Counted from the stretch's first letter, positions 25,364 through 36,561 are shown. The stretch is DNA of 64,000 nucleotides from Martinezella lusitana (GCF_014207095.1 NZ_JACHBG010000006.1:186001-250000), one strand, 5' to 3'. Notes: a model not told the origin generated them from the sequence alone. Translations and numbers: made by a program.

Positions 25364-25384
25364 AACATACCAGTATGGTATGTT
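25364..25384. promoter_or_regulatory. Perfect palindromic LysR-type operator between the hydroxyquinol operon and lysR
   Basis: Nine-bp arms AACATACCA and TGGTATGTT surround GTA. The core contains ATAC-N7-GTAT, a form of the T-N11-A box bound by LysR regulators. It covers the first possible ATG of the LysR gene (25375), which argues for a start further down. The site lies about 105 bp before the maleylacetate reductase start. Confidence 0.65.
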
Positions 25385-25392
25385 ATGAAGAG

Positions 25393-26391
25393 ATGACACT
25401 GAGGGGAGATGCGGTCTTGCAGATCGATCCGCGCCATCTGCTGCAGATCTGGGCTATCGTCGATGCCGGCGGCCTCTCGGAGGCTGCGGCAACGCTCGGC
25501 ATGACACAGCCTGGTCTCTCACGCACGATCGCCTATCTGGAAAAACGGCTTGGCGAGCCGCTCTTCTTGCGCAATCGTCGCCCCATGGAGCCAACGCCTC
25601 TGTGCCGGGATCTTGCCGATCTTGGTGCGGCCGTGCGGCGCGCCACGGCGCGGGCGAGCGATGTTGCCGAGTCATTCCGACGCGGTGAGCGCGGCGACAT
25701 CAGGATTGGGGGCACACCGTTCTTCATGGATGCGCTCGTTTCGGCGATGGTCGGAAGCTTCCAAAGAACGCGACCCAATGTCCGGATCGAGCAGGTCTAT
25801 GGCTATACGGCGAGCCTTGCCGAGAAGATCAGGACGGGGCAACTCGATCTTGCCATCTGCCCCGTCGAGGTTTTTGCCGATGGCGACCTGACCTTCGACC
25901 CGATCCTGACCGGGCGCAATGTCATCGCCTGTCGCGCCGGTCATCCGCTTCTGGCTTCCAAGGCGCTTCGGCCCGCCGACCTTCTGCAGTATCCCTGGGT
26001 AGAACCGCCCGCCGGCAGTCCGCTGAGTACCGATCTCAGAACTGCATTGATCAACCTCGGTGCCGAACATGTGCGCATCAATTTCTCCGGCGCCTCCTTG
26101 GCCGGGATCTTGGCGCATCTCGCCAATTCGGACGGTTTGGCAGTGCTTCCCTTCGGCGTGGTTTTTGCCCGACGGGACACCGACAATATTACAGCACTGC
26201 CGTTACTGCCGAGCGGTGTGCCGCGCGCCCTGGGCTTCGTGCAATCAAAGCTGATGCCACCGGGGCCGGCTGCACTGCAGCTCAAGATGCATGTCCTCTC
26301 CGCATTTGCCGGCCTGAAACCAGAGATGGAGCGCTATGCGCTTCATTGCGGGCTTGGCGGAATTGCCGAGCGGCCCAACTCAACAGATTGA
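25393..26391 (+). CDS. LysR-family regulator, divergent to the hydroxyquinol operon
   Basis: 332 residues from ATG 25393. The winged helix is LLQIWAIVDAGGLSEAAATLGMTQPGLSRTIAYLEKRLGEPLF, followed by a linker helix and a two-lobed effector domain. The ATG at 25375 lies inside the palindromic operator and lacks a ribosome-binding site. A TTG at 25417 has the best site (GAGGGGAG, eight bases upstream) and would give 324 residues. Either way it should bind the 25364-25384 palindrome, repress itself and activate the dioxygenase operon in response to an aromatic or maleylacetate-like inducer. Confidence 0.87.
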   Translation: MTLRGDAVLQIDPRHLLQIWAIVDAGGLSEAAATLGMTQPGLSRTIAYLEKRLGEPLFLRNRRPMEPTPLCRDLADLGAAVRRATARASDVAESFRRGERGDIRIGGTPFFMDALVSAMVGSFQRTRPNVRIEQVYGYTASLAEKIRTGQLDLAICPVEVFADGDLTFDPILTGRNVIACRAGHPLLASKALRPADLLQYPWVEPPAGSPLSTDLRTALINLGAEHVRINFSGASLAGILAHLANSDGLAVLPFGVVFARRDTDNITALPLLPSGVPRALGFVQSKLMPPGPAALQLKMHVLSAFAGLKPEMERYALHCGLGGIAERPNSTD

Positions 26392-26429
26392 GGGCTTGCG
26401 ACTTCGACTTGTCGGCGGTTCCGGCTCGA

Positions 26430-27464
26430 TCAGGGAGTAGGCGTTTTACCGTATGACACGATCCATGCCGGTGGCTCCTGCTCCTTGCTGCCGTCAACTT
26501 TCACGCCCTGATCGCGCGCCCAGCGATATCCCCACATCGGTCCGAACTTGGTTACGAACCGGGGCGAACTGGCATAGGCCGGATGGGCCTGCGCCTCGTC
26601 GAGCGATGCAAAGCGGTAGCCGGACGCCTGGAAAATTTCGAGCAATCGATCCATGACCGATGCGTTGATGCGGTTCAGGTGGAGCAGCATGACCGCCGGG
26701 GGCTCGCAGCCGAGAACCTGCCTGTTGAGATCGGCATAATAGGCGATTTCGGTGCGGCTATAGTCCAGATAGGCGGTTTCGATGCGTTGGCGCATGTCCT
26801 CGTCGCCAACAGTCAGCGCATGTTCATGGGCGGCGTCGAAAAGATAGTCGGACGTATCGATCGTCGACGCTGCTATTCGGTAGCCGCGCTCTCTGAGTAC
26901 CGTTTCAAAGGCCTCCCGCCGATCGGCGGTGTCGCCGACATGATTGTAGGGAAACCTGAAGAACCTGAGCGATCGCCCAGCCTTCCGCACCATCGGATCG
27001 ATGGTTGCTTCCCCGTCGGTCACCTCGCGGCGGAATTCGTCAAGGCTGAGGTCGTTGCTATCCCTATGGCCGAAGGAATGATTGCCCAATTCCAGGTGTC
27101 CTTGATTCCACGGCGCGAGCAGGATTTCTCCCATTTGTCCCAATGCCCGCACGCGTCTCTCAACCACAAACCCGGTTGCGGGCGCGCGACGGTGGTCCAG
27201 AGCTGCCAGTATCGATGCGTTTGCGTCTCTTGCGGCGTCCAGCGTGTTTTGGGCTTCAGGGTCGCCGGCAATGCTGTAGGGAAGATCGTCGAAGGTAATC
27301 GCCACGCTTCGCTGCGATGGCGCGGAGCACGGCTCCTGCCGCAAGGCCTGAGCGCCGGCGTGATATGAAACAGCAGTAAGCGCCACGGCGCTCGCTATCG
27401 CCCACCGAAATAGGGATCGCAGGCCCCTCGCAGTGCCTGTGCTTTTTCTCTGAATCGACTTCAC
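26430..27464 (-). CDS. Secreted polysaccharide deacetylase family protein
   Basis: 344 residues from GTG 27464. A signal peptide or membrane anchor follows a basic start (RGLRSLFRWAIASAVALTAVSYHAGA). The NodB-type domain begins with VAITFDDLPYS (the catalytic Asp and first metal Asp), then ELGNHSFGHRDSN with the two metal His, and RFFRFPYNH. LLHLNRINA replaces the usual C-terminal motif. It probably removes acetyl groups from a cell-envelope or extracellular glycan. A TTG at 27542 would add 26 residues and is less likely. No clear operon partners. Confidence 0.87.
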   Translation of the reverse strand: MKSIQRKSTGTARGLRSLFRWAIASAVALTAVSYHAGAQALRQEPCSAPSQRSVAITFDDLPYSIAGDPEAQNTLDAARDANASILAALDHRRAPATGFVVERRVRALGQMGEILLAPWNQGHLELGNHSFGHRDSNDLSLDEFRREVTDGEATIDPMVRKAGRSLRFFRFPYNHVGDTADRREAFETVLRERGYRIAASTIDTSDYLFDAAHEHALTVGDEDMRQRIETAYLDYSRTEIAYYADLNRQVLGCEPPAVMLLHLNRINASVMDRLLEIFQASGYRFASLDEAQAHPAYASSPRFVTKFGPMWGYRWARDQGVKVDGSKEQEPPAWIVSYGKTPTP

Positions 27465-27675
27465 TGGCTTCGTTACTTCTCGACATATCAATGTGAGGTT
27501 AAAGCGCGAGGGTTGCAACAGTATTGCGTGTATCGCGAACAATCACTCTCGGTGAAGCGCATGGAGCGCTGCGGCGTCTCGATGTGACGGCGCAGCAGCT
27601 CCATAGGTGAGCCACGGGACAATGGGCGGCCGTGAGGCGGTCGCCGTGGTTGAAATCGTTGCGCCTTCCATGTGC

Positions 27676-28329
27676 TTATCGGGCGAGCGTTCTCAACTCG
27701 GTTGGATTGTCAATAATCAGGTCGGCTCCCGCGGCTTCAAGCTCGTCCCGGTTTCCGTAGCCCCAAAGAACGCCGACGGCGCGCATCCGGTTGGCGTGGG
27801 CACCGATAATGTCGAATTTCCGGTCGCCGATCATCAGGCAGTCCTCGGCTGCCAGCCCGGTATCCTTGAGAATATGTGCCAGCAATTCCGGCTTATGATC
27901 CAGGCCGGCGCCGGGCACGGAGCCATATATGCCCTGGAAGCGGTCCGACAATCCATGATTGTCGAGAATGCGCTGCGCGAAAGTCTGTCGCTTCGACGTC
28001 GCAAGAAGGAGGCGGACGCCTCGGGAATGCAGCTCGACTAGCGTCTCGCGGATACCGGGATAGAGTTCGCTCAAGAGAAGGCCCCGATCCCCGTAGTCGG
28101 CGCGGTAGGCGTCGACAGCCTCAGCGACACGGTCATCACCGAATGAGCTCAGAAGATACCGCATCACATCCTCGATAGGCGGTCCTATGATCGAGCGGAT
28201 ATCCATCTCTGGGTCAGTTTCGTGGCCGAGGGCACGCAGCGCCGCACGGCAGCTGGACAGGATACCCGGTTGGGAATCGACCAGCGTTCCGTCGAGATCG
28301 AGAAGGAGGTTGGAAGCGGTGTGAGGCAC
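27676..28329 (-). CDS. HAD-family phosphatase, phosphoglycolate phosphatase-like
   Basis: 217 residues of the HAD superfamily. Motif I is LLDLDGTLVDSQPG with the nucleophile Asp, motif II is LLATSKRQ, the conserved Lys is in DHKPELL, and motif IV is CLMIGDRKFDIIGA. The helical cap between motifs I and II marks subfamily IA, as in Gph and PpaX. The start is GTG 28329. The substrate cannot be read; 2-phosphoglycolate or another small phosphate is likely. It stands alone between the deacetylase and the AraC gene, with 211 and 151 bp on either side. Confidence 0.88.
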   Translation of the reverse strand: MPHTASNLLLDLDGTLVDSQPGILSSCRAALRALGHETDPEMDIRSIIGPPIEDVMRYLLSSFGDDRVAEAVDAYRADYGDRGLLLSELYPGIRETLVELHSRGVRLLLATSKRQTFAQRILDNHGLSDRFQGIYGSVPGAGLDHKPELLAHILKDTGLAAEDCLMIGDRKFDIIGAHANRMRAVGVLWGYGNRDELEAAGADLIIDNPTELRTLAR

Positions 28330-28480
28330 GAGAACTCGCTTTCTTGATGTGGGTCAAAATAGGTTGTTCATAAATGCTGATATCGTGGCCGTGGGTCAAC
28401 GGAGGCCAGCGGCAATGTGATGGTGGCAGCGCTGCTTTTCCCAAACCATACGGTTGGCCTGCGGGTGCTCTCGATCATGG

Positions 28481-29494
28481 TCAGCGTTTCTGTGCCGACA
28501 TCTCCCTGCGAAATGCAGCGGGGCTTCTTGCCGTCCACTTTCGAAATGCGCGATGGAAGGCGCTTGGTTCGGAAAAGCCAAGGCGTGTGGCGATCTCTCC
28601 GACACCGAATTCGGTCGTTTGCAGCATCTCGATCGCAAGGTCGCGGCGGATCTCATCTCTGATCGCAGCGTAATTCTGGCCCTCGGCATGCAGGCGATGG
28701 CGCAGGGTCGAAGGCGACATGCGCATTTGCGCAGCCAGCTCATCGAATGCCTTCCAGGATGCAGGCGGCAATTGCCTGAGCCGCTTGCGCACGCTTGCCG
28801 CAAGGCCTGCGTCGTAGCGATAGCGCACGAGGATATTGGCCGGCGCATTGCGCAGAAACTGCTTCAGGGCCTGCTCGCTGCGTGTTACCGGGAGTTTGAG
28901 CAAGGAGACATCGAATGCGAGCCTGCTGACCGGCTGCGAGAAGCGCACGGGCGCCCCGAAGAATTGCCGGTAGTCGGCGCCATGATCCGGCTCGTCGCAG
29001 CGAAAATCGACCATACGCAGAGGGATGCGGCGGCCGATGAGCCAGCAGGCGATGCCGTGCAGCAATATCCAGTATGTTCGATAGGCGAAAGCCGAGCGCG
29101 CGCCGGTCAAATCGGTCAGCACCACATGCGCCAGCCCGTCGGCCACTTCGATATGCCCTTTCGGATCTTCCAATACAATGTTCAAAAACCGCAAAGCTCG
29201 GTGCAGTGCTTGGTCGAGGGTTTTCGCGTGGAGGATGCAATGGCAGAGCAGCGTAAAGCTGCCGCGATGCATGGGCCTGCCGCCCATGCCGAAGAACTCG
29301 TCGTCGATTTCGGCGGCGATGGCGAGCCAGAGAGCGCCGTAGCTTTCGGCTGATATCGGCGCGTCGACGCGGGTGGGGAGGCCGAGCGCCGTCAGCAGCC
29401 GCTCGGACGATTTTCCCTGTCGCCGTAAGCAGTCGAGCGCTTCCTCCACGAAAAAAGGTGATATCATCCGCCGTGCGGCTTCCGTCATCGTCAT
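28481..29494 (-). CDS. AraC-family regulator, divergent to the branched-chain keto acid operon
   Basis: 337 residues. The N-terminal 220 residues form an OruR/ArgR-like 'arabinose-binding' domain of the AraC subgroup, and the last 100 contain the double helix-turn-helix (MRMSPSTLRHRLHAEGQNYAAIRDEIRRDLAI and GEIATRLGFSEPSAFHRAFRKWT). It faces the SDR-thiolase-BCKDH operon across a 190-bp gap and probably activates it in response to a branched-chain acid or acyl-CoA. No clear operator repeat was recognised in that gap. Confidence 0.9.
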   Translation of the reverse strand: MTMTEAARRMISPFFVEEALDCLRRQGKSSERLLTALGLPTRVDAPISAESYGALWLAIAAEIDDEFFGMGGRPMHRGSFTLLCHCILHAKTLDQALHRALRFLNIVLEDPKGHIEVADGLAHVVLTDLTGARSAFAYRTYWILLHGIACWLIGRRIPLRMVDFRCDEPDHGADYRQFFGAPVRFSQPVSRLAFDVSLLKLPVTRSEQALKQFLRNAPANILVRYRYDAGLAASVRKRLRQLPPASWKAFDELAAQMRMSPSTLRHRLHAEGQNYAAIRDEIRRDLAIEMLQTTEFGVGEIATRLGFSEPSAFHRAFRKWTARSPAAFRREMSAQKR

Positions 29495-29684
29495 GCCCTA
29501 TGAAACATGGTAAAACTGGCCGATGGTTTGAGACGCTTTTGTCATCGAATGCAATATCGAGCGGAGATAGAGTAAGGCAAGGCGCGGGGAAAATCGCGTC
29601 ATCATGGGGGATACGATATTGCGGGCGACCGCATGACGTGTGGAGGCCCTCAGCTGAAATCGACTGGGCTAGAGGAGAGCGACC

Positions 29685-30452
29685 ATGTTGATCCGCGGCA
29701 AGACTTTTGTCGTTACCGGTGGCGGTTCGGGCCTCGGGGCCGCGGTCGCGCGCATGCTCACGGGTGATGGCGCCAACGTCGTCATCGCCGACGTCAATGC
29801 GGATGCCGGCGCAGCCATCCGCAACGAGCTGGGAGCCGCCGCTGCCTTCATCCAGACCGATGTGACGCAGGAAAGCGATGGCCAGGCTGCCATCGACTTG
29901 GCGCTGGAACGCTTCGGTCATTTGCATGGGCTGGTCAATTGCGCAGGCATCGCTCCCGGTGAGAAGGTGATCGGTCGCAACGGCCCGCACCGGCTCGACA
30001 GCTTTAGCCGTGCGATCGGCATCAATCTCATCGGCACATTCAACATGATCCGCCTCGCCGCCGCGGCAATCGCAAAGCAGGAGCCGGATGTAGACGGCGA
30101 GCGGGGCGTCATCGTCAATACCGCCTCGGTTGCCGCCTTCGATGGACAGATCGGCCAGGCGGCCTATGCCGCCTCCAAGGGCGGTGTCGCCGCCATGACG
30201 CTGCCCATAGCCCGTGAGCTGGCTCGCAGCGGCATCCGGGTCGTCGCCATCGCGCCCGGCATTTTCGAGACGCCAATGATGGCTGGCATGCCCCAGGAGG
30301 TACAGGATTCGCTGAGCAAGAGCGTGCCTTTCCCGCAGCGCTTCGGCAAGCCGGTGGAATTCGCCGCCTTGGTACGCCACATCTGTGAGAACGTCATGCT
30401 GAATGGCGAAGTCATCCGTCTGGATGGAGCCTTGCGCATGGCATCACATTAG
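29685..30452 (+). CDS. SDR-family 3-hydroxyacyl-CoA dehydrogenase (HSD10-like)
   Basis: 255 residues. The NAD motif [22 protein letters not shown] and the catalytic Ser-Tyr-Lys (S in [16 protein letters not shown]) are all present. [22 protein letters not shown] and the C-terminal [12 protein letters not shown] are characteristic of type II 3-hydroxyacyl-CoA dehydrogenase (HSD17B10). This enzyme oxidises 2-methyl-3-hydroxybutyryl-CoA in isoleucine breakdown. The downstream thiolase, acyl-CoA dehydrogenase and BCKDH genes support that role. It is first in the operon, with GAGGAG before ATG. Confidence 0.9.
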   Translation: MLIRGKTFVVTGGGSGLGAAVARMLTGDGANVVIADVNADAGAAIRNELGAAAAFIQTDVTQESDGQAAIDLALERFGHLHGLVNCAGIAPGEKVIGRNGPHRLDSFSRAIGINLIGTFNMIRLAAAAIAKQEPDVDGERGVIVNTASVAAFDGQIGQAAYAASKGGVAAMTLPIARELARSGIRVVAIAPGIFETPMMAGMPQEVQDSLSKSVPFPQRFGKPVEFAALVRHICENVMLNGEVIRLDGALRMASH

Positions 30453-30460
30453 CGCCGGAT

Positions 30461-30563
30461 GATTTTGGGTCCGTTCGACCCAAAATCTGAATTCGCTCCA
30501 ATATCAAAGAGGTAGAGCATGATGTCCTCCGAAAAGCGCTCACATGTTTCGGCATCATGCTCT
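30461..30563. repeat. RIME-like intergenic mosaic element, copy 2
   Basis: Two palindromes over 103 bp between the SDR and thiolase genes. The first has an 11-bp stem with a five-base loop (GATTTTGGGTC at 30461-30471, complement at 30477-30487). The second has 11-bp outer arms (AGAGCATGATG at 30514, complement ending 30563) and an inner CCGAAA/TTTCGG stem. The inner core resembles that of the element at 17791-17834, so both belong to one dispersed family. Confidence 0.7.
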
Positions 30564-30592
30564 GATAAAGGCTCACTACGGGAGGTTTTGAT

Positions 30593-31780
30593 ATGACGCA
30601 GCAGGATCCGATCGTTATCGTTGGCTCGGCGCGTACGCCAATCGGCGGCTTCCAGGGCGACTTAAAGGATTCCACCGCAGCCGAACTCGGCGCCGCTGCA
30701 ATCCGCGCTGCGCTCGACCGCGGCGGTATCAGCCCGGATGCCGTCGAAGAGACGGTTTTCGGCTGCGTTCTCCCGGCCGGTCAGGGGCAAGCTCCGGCCA
30801 GGCAGGCCGCAATCGCGGCGGGGCTGCCGTTTGCGGCGGGGGCAACCACCGTCAACAAGATGTGTGGCTCCGGAATGAAGGCCGTCATGCTGGCGCATGA
30901 TCTCATCGCCGCCGGCAGCGCATCGATCGCGGTTGCCGGTGGCATGGAGAGCATGACGAATGCGCCGTACTTGCTCGATCGCGCCCGCGGCGGCTACCGG
31001 CTCGGGCATGGCCGTGTGATCGACCATATGTTCCTGGACGGGCTCGAGGATGCCTATGACAAGGGACGCCTCATGGGAACCTTTGCCGAGGATTGCGCTG
31101 AAGCCTACCAGTTCACTCGTCCCGCGCAGGACGACTATGCCGTGACTTCCTTGACCAGGGCTCGCAACGCCATCGAGGACGGAGCGTTCGACGCCGAGAT
31201 CATACCCGTCACCGTGAAGGCAGGGAGGTCGGAGCTGGTCGTCAGCCGCGACGAGCAGCCCGGCAAGGCAAAACTTGAGAAGATTCCGACGTTGAAGCCG
31301 GCATTTCGTGAAAACGGCACAGTGACTGCGGCAAACGCCTCGTCCATATCCGATGGAGCCGCTGCGCTGGTGCTCATGCGTCGGTCCCAGGCGGAGCGCG
31401 AGGGCATCACCCCGCTTGCAACGATCGTCGGCCATGCCACGCATTCCCAGGCGCCCAATCTCTTTGCGACTGCGCCGATAGGCGCGCTGCGAAAGCTGAG
31501 TGAGCGCACCGGCTGGAACCTTCGGGACGTCGATCTGTTTGAAGTCAACGAGGCCTTTGCCGTTGTCGCCATGGCGGCCATGCGCGACCTCGACCTGCCG
31601 CATGACAAGGTCAATGTTCACGGTGGCGCATGCGCGCTTGGCCATCCGATCGGGGCATCCGGCGCACGCGTGCTCGTTACCTTGCTTTCCGCATTGAAGC
31701 GCTATGACATGAAGCGCGGCATGGCCACGCTTTGCATCGGTGGCGGCGAAGCGACCGCGATGGCCGTTGAACTGAATTGA
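30593..31780 (+). CDS. Acetyl-CoA acyltransferase (thiolase)
   Basis: 395 residues. The acyl-accepting Cys is in [13 protein letters not shown] (near residue 90), the catalytic His in [17 protein letters not shown], and the second Cys in the C-terminal [19 protein letters not shown] is also present. It would cleave 2-methylacetoacetyl-CoA or acetoacetyl-CoA to acetyl-CoA plus propionyl- or acetyl-CoA. It lies after the HSD10-like gene, separated by a RIME-like element, and 25 bp before the acyl-CoA dehydrogenase. GGGAGG precedes ATG 30593. Confidence 0.93.
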   Translation: MTQQDPIVIVGSARTPIGGFQGDLKDSTAAELGAAAIRAALDRGGISPDAVEETVFGCVLPAGQGQAPARQAAIAAGLPFAAGATTVNKMCGSGMKAVMLAHDLIAAGSASIAVAGGMESMTNAPYLLDRARGGYRLGHGRVIDHMFLDGLEDAYDKGRLMGTFAEDCAEAYQFTRPAQDDYAVTSLTRARNAIEDGAFDAEIIPVTVKAGRSELVVSRDEQPGKAKLEKIPTLKPAFRENGTVTAANASSISDGAAALVLMRRSQAEREGITPLATIVGHATHSQAPNLFATAPIGALRKLSERTGWNLRDVDLFEVNEAFAVVAMAAMRDLDLPHDKVNVHGGACALGHPIGASGARVLVTLLSALKRYDMKRGMATLCIGGGEATAMAVELN

Positions 31781-31805
31781 CCGGTTTCGAGGAGGAGATC
31801 GCGAC

Positions 31806-32933
31806 ATGATGCTGAGCGAAGACCAGATCCAGATCCGTGACATGGCGCGTGATTTCGCCCGCGAGCGGTTGGCTCCAGGTGCGGCCGAGCGAGACGAGAA
31901 GAGCCGCTTCCCTCGCGAGGAACTCAAGGAGATGGGTGAACTCGGTTTTCTCGGCATGCTCGTGCCCGAAGCCTATGGCGGCTCGGAGACTGGCGTGATG
32001 GCTTATGCTGTGGCGCTGGAGGAAATCGCCGCCGGTGACGGCCCTTGTTCGACCATCATGAGTGTGCACAGCTCCGTCGGCTGCGTACCTATCCTGAAAT
32101 ACGGCAGTGAAGAGCAGAAGCAGCGTTTCCTGCCGAAACTGGCAAGCGGCGAATGGATCGGCGGCTTTGCTCTCACGGAGCCGCAGGCGGGCTCGGATGC
32201 CTCCAACTTGAAGACCCGGGCTCGCCGCGACGGCGATCATTATGTCATCGACGGCGCCAAGCAGTTCATCACCTCGGGCAAGAACGGCAATGTCATCATC
32301 GTCTTTGCCGTCACCGACGCCAACGCCGGCAAGAAGGGTATTTCCGCCTTCATCGTGCCGACCGATACGCCCGGCTACGAGGTGGTGCGCGTCGAACACA
32401 AGCTCGGCCTGCACTCATCCGACACATGCCAGATCGCCTTTACCGGCATGCGCGTGCCTGCCGAAAACCGGCTCGGCGAGGAGGGTGACGGCTACAGGAT
32501 CGCCCTGTCGAATCTCGAAGGCGGACGCATAGGCATTGCGTCGCAGTCCGTCGGCATGGCGCGAGCGGCTTTCGAGGCGGCGCGCGATTATGCCCGCGAG
32601 CGCACGGCTTTCGGCACGCCGATCATCGATCATCAGGCGGTTGCCTTCCGGCTTGCGGACATGGCGACCCAGATTGAGGTGGCCCGCCAGATGGTGCTGC
32701 ATGCGGCCCAGCTGAAGGAGGAGGGGCAGCCCTGTCTCACCGAAGCGTCGATGGCCAAGCTGTTTGCCTCGGAAATGGCCGAAAAGGTCTGTTCCGACGC
32801 GATCCAGATCCATGGCGGTTACGGATACATGTCGGATTATCCGGTGGAGCGCATCTATCGCGACGTTCGCATCTGCCAGATCTATGAGGGAACGAGCGAC
32901 GTTCAGCGCATCGTTATCGCACGCAATTTGTAG
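31806..32933 (+). CDS. Acyl-CoA dehydrogenase (short/branched-chain type)
   Basis: 375 residues, normal for the family. FAD and substrate motifs are [19 protein letters not shown] and, C-terminally, [20 protein letters not shown]. The catalytic Glu is in the YEGTSDVQ motif, the position used by short-chain and 2-methyl branched-chain acyl-CoA dehydrogenases rather than isovaleryl-CoA dehydrogenase. It would oxidise isobutyryl- or 2-methylbutyryl-CoA from the BCKDH complex encoded downstream, passing electrons to ETF. ATG 31806 follows GAGGAGAT; a second ATG is next to it. Confidence 0.92.
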   Translation: MMLSEDQIQIRDMARDFARERLAPGAAERDEKSRFPREELKEMGELGFLGMLVPEAYGGSETGVMAYAVALEEIAAGDGPCSTIMSVHSSVGCVPILKYGSEEQKQRFLPKLASGEWIGGFALTEPQAGSDASNLKTRARRDGDHYVIDGAKQFITSGKNGNVIIVFAVTDANAGKKGISAFIVPTDTPGYEVVRVEHKLGLHSSDTCQIAFTGMRVPAENRLGEEGDGYRIALSNLEGGRIGIASQSVGMARAAFEAARDYARERTAFGTPIIDHQAVAFRLADMATQIEVARQMVLHAAQLKEEGQPCLTEASMAKLFASEMAEKVCSDAIQIHGGYGYMSDYPVERIYRDVRICQIYEGTSDVQRIVIARNL

Positions 32934-32996
32934 GATGTTTGTGGTCGCAGTCGTCGTGGGGAGCAACGGGCGGTGCGGCCGACAATGGAGGTATGA

Positions 32997-34235
<1,239 letters not shown>

Positions 34236-34236
34236 C

Positions 34237-35250
34237 ATGGCAAGAATGACAATGATCGAGGCGGTGCGCAGCGCCATGGATGTCTCGATGGGACGAGATG
34301 ACAATGTCGTCATCTTCGGCGAAGACGTCGGCTATTTCGGCGGCGTCTTCCGCGCCACGCAGGGGCTCCAGGCCAAGTATGGTAAGACCCGCTGCTTCGA
34401 TGCGCCGATCAATGAATCCGGCATTCTCGGCACGGCAATCGGCATGGCCGCCTATGGCTTGAAGCCATGCGTCGAAATCCAGTTCGCCGACTACATGTAT
34501 CCGGCCTACGACCAGATCACTCAGGAAGCGGCGCGCATCCGCTATCGCTCCAACGGCGACTTCACCTGCCCGATCGTCGTGCGCATGCCGACGGGCGGCG
34601 GTATTTTCGGCGGACAGACGCATAGTCAGAGCCCGGAAGCACTGTTTACCCATGTCTGCGGACTGAAGGTGATCGTGCCTTCCAATCCCTATGACGCCAA
34701 GGGCCTGCTGATCGCGGCGATCGAGGATCCGGACCCGGTGATGTTCCTCGAACCGAAGCGGCTCTACAACGGCCCCTTCGACGGTCATCACGAGCGGCCG
34801 GTCACGCCCTGGTCGAAACATGATCTCGGTGAGGTTCCGGAAGGGCACTACACGATCCCGATCGGCAAGGCGGAAATCCGCAGGGCGGGCAGCGCGGTGA
34901 CCGTTGTCGCCTATGGCACGATGGTGCATGTGGCGCTCGCCGCAGCGGAAGAAACGGGGATCGATGCCGAGGTGATCGATTTGCGCAGTCTTCTGCCGCT
35001 CGACCTCGATACGATCGTTCAGTCGGTGAAGAAGACCGGCCGCTGCGTCGTTGTGCATGAGGCGACGCTGACCTCCGGTTTCGGCGGCGAAATCGCCTCG
35101 CTGGTTCAGGAATACTGCTTCTATAGTCTCGAGGCGCCGATCGTGCGCGTGACCGGTTGGGACACGCCTTATCCGCACGCCCAGGAATGGGACTATTTCC
35201 CCGGTCCAGCCCGCGTCGGCCGGGCCTTGAAAGAAGTGATGGAGGGCTGA
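34237..35250 (+). CDS. bkdA2: Branched-chain 2-oxoacid dehydrogenase E1 beta subunit
   Basis: 337 residues from ATG 34237, just after the E1 alpha stop. The frame is open further upstream but those residues are a shadow of E1 alpha. Family features are the N-terminal MIEAVRSAMDVSMGRD, FGEDVGYFGGVFRAT with the cofactor-contacting Glu, RMPTGGGIFGGQTHSQSPEA, and VIDLRSLLPLDLDTI. It forms an alpha2beta2 tetramer with BkdA1. Gene order and spacing (2 bp to E2) indicate tight cotranslation. Confidence 0.95.
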   Translation: MARMTMIEAVRSAMDVSMGRDDNVVIFGEDVGYFGGVFRATQGLQAKYGKTRCFDAPINESGILGTAIGMAAYGLKPCVEIQFADYMYPAYDQITQEAARIRYRSNGDFTCPIVVRMPTGGGIFGGQTHSQSPEALFTHVCGLKVIVPSNPYDAKGLLIAAIEDPDPVMFLEPKRLYNGPFDGHHERPVTPWSKHDLGEVPEGHYTIPIGKAEIRRAGSAVTVVAYGTMVHVALAAAEETGIDAEVIDLRSLLPLDLDTIVQSVKKTGRCVVVHEATLTSGFGGEIASLVQEYCFYSLEAPIVRVTGWDTPYPHAQEWDYFPGPARVGRALKEVMEG

Positions 35251-35252
35251 AG

Positions 35253-36557
35253 ATGGGTGAGTTCGTCATCAAGATGCCCGATGTGGGTGAAGGTGTAGCT
35301 GAGGCGGAACTCGTGGAATGGCACGTCAAGCCCGGCGATCCGGTTCGCGAGGACATGGTGTTGGCAGCCGTCATGACGGACAAGGCGACGGTTGAAATCC
35401 CGTCTCCTGTCGAGGGCGTCGTGCTTTGGCTTGGCGCCGAAGTCGGAGACACGGTCGCCGTCAAGGCACCGCTCCTGCGTATCCGGATTGCCGGAGAGGA
35501 TGGGGATGCAGCGGAGGCGGCTTCCCCTGTCGCGACTGAGCCAGTAGTGAAAGCCGAGGCGGTCGGTGACCGGCCCGCAGAGACGAAACACGCCGCATCG
35601 TCTCCAGCGAGACAGGCCGCTGAAGCAAAGATCGCCGAGCCGGAAAAATCCATAGAGCGTCCCGTCGCTCGCGAGGCGGCTGAGCGACCTTTGGCGTCTC
35701 CTGCCGTGCGCTTGCGCGCTCAGGAGGCCGGCATCGACCTGCGCCAGGTTATCGGCACAGGCCCGGCAGGGCGTATCGGCCATGAGGATCTCGACCAGTT
35801 CATCGCACGCGGCGCCCAACCGGCCCCGGTTGCTGCAACGGGGCTTGCCCGCAAGACTGCTACCGAAGAGATCAAGGTCACCGGCCTGCGTCGCCGCATT
35901 GCCGAGAAGATGCGTCTCGCGAGTTCACGCATTCCGCACATCACCTATGTCGAGGAGGTTGATGTCACCGATCTTGAGGATCTGCGCGCGACGATGAATG
36001 CCGGCCGCAAGCCTGATCAGCCGAAGCTGACCATCCTGCCTTTCCTGATGCGGGCACTGGTCAAGACCATTGGCGAGCAGCCTGGTGTCAATGCCACCTT
36101 CGACGACGATGCCGGTGTCGTCACCCGCTACAGTGCCGTCCACATCGGTATCGCCACGCAAACGCCATCCGGTCTTACCGTACCCGTCGTCCGGCATGCA
36201 GAGGCCCGGTCGATCTGGGACGTCGCCGCCGAACTCTCGCGCCTCGCCGATGCCGCCCGCAACGGCACGGCCGCCCGGGAGGAACTTTCCGGCTCCACGA
36301 TCACGATTACCTCGCTCGGCGCGCTCGGCGGCATCGTTACCACGCCGATCATCAACCACCCGGAGGTGGCGATCGTTGGGGTCAACAAGATCATGACCCG
36401 GCCGGTCTGGGACGGCACGCAATTCATCCCGCGCAAGATGATGAACCTGTCGTCGAGCTTCGACCATCGGATCGTCGACGGCTGGGACGCGGCTGTTTTT
36501 GTGCAGCGGATCAAGGCGCTGCTCGAAACCCCCGCACTGATCTTCATCGAAGGTTGA
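35253..36557 (+). CDS. bkdB: Branched-chain 2-oxoacid dehydrogenase E2 (lipoamide acyltransferase)
   Basis: 434 residues. One lipoyl domain (1-75) carries the lipoylated Lys in MTDKATVEI. An Ala/Glu/Pro-rich linker follows, then the E1/E3-binding domain near residues 148-185 (SPAVRLRAQEAGIDLRQVIG), a second linker and the catalytic acetyltransferase fold. The active-site motif SFDHRIVDG, with His and Asp, is intact near the C-terminus. It is the core of the BCKDH complex and transfers the acyl group to CoA. ATG 35253 is two bases after the E1 beta stop. Confidence 0.94.
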   Translation: MGEFVIKMPDVGEGVAEAELVEWHVKPGDPVREDMVLAAVMTDKATVEIPSPVEGVVLWLGAEVGDTVAVKAPLLRIRIAGEDGDAAEAASPVATEPVVKAEAVGDRPAETKHAASSPARQAAEAKIAEPEKSIERPVAREAAERPLASPAVRLRAQEAGIDLRQVIGTGPAGRIGHEDLDQFIARGAQPAPVAATGLARKTATEEIKVTGLRRRIAEKMRLASSRIPHITYVEEVDVTDLEDLRATMNAGRKPDQPKLTILPFLMRALVKTIGEQPGVNATFDDDAGVVTRYSAVHIGIATQTPSGLTVPVVRHAEARSIWDVAAELSRLADAARNGTAAREELSGSTITITSLGALGGIVTTPIINHPEVAIVGVNKIMTRPVWDGTQFIPRKMMNLSSSFDHRIVDGWDAAVFVQRIKALLETPALIFIEG

Positions 36558-36561
36558 TGAC

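Noticed and set aside
28740..30380. Minus-strand open frame spanning the AraC regulator and the SDR gene
   Set aside because: It runs out of frame through the AraC gene and antisense to the SDR; neither half has independent support.
30593..31780. Thiolase as the 3-oxoadipyl-CoA thiolase that completes the hydroxyquinol pathway
   Set aside because: It sits in the branched-chain operon with an HSD10-like gene and BCKDH, more than 5 kb from the dioxygenase operon, so the isoleucine role is simpler.
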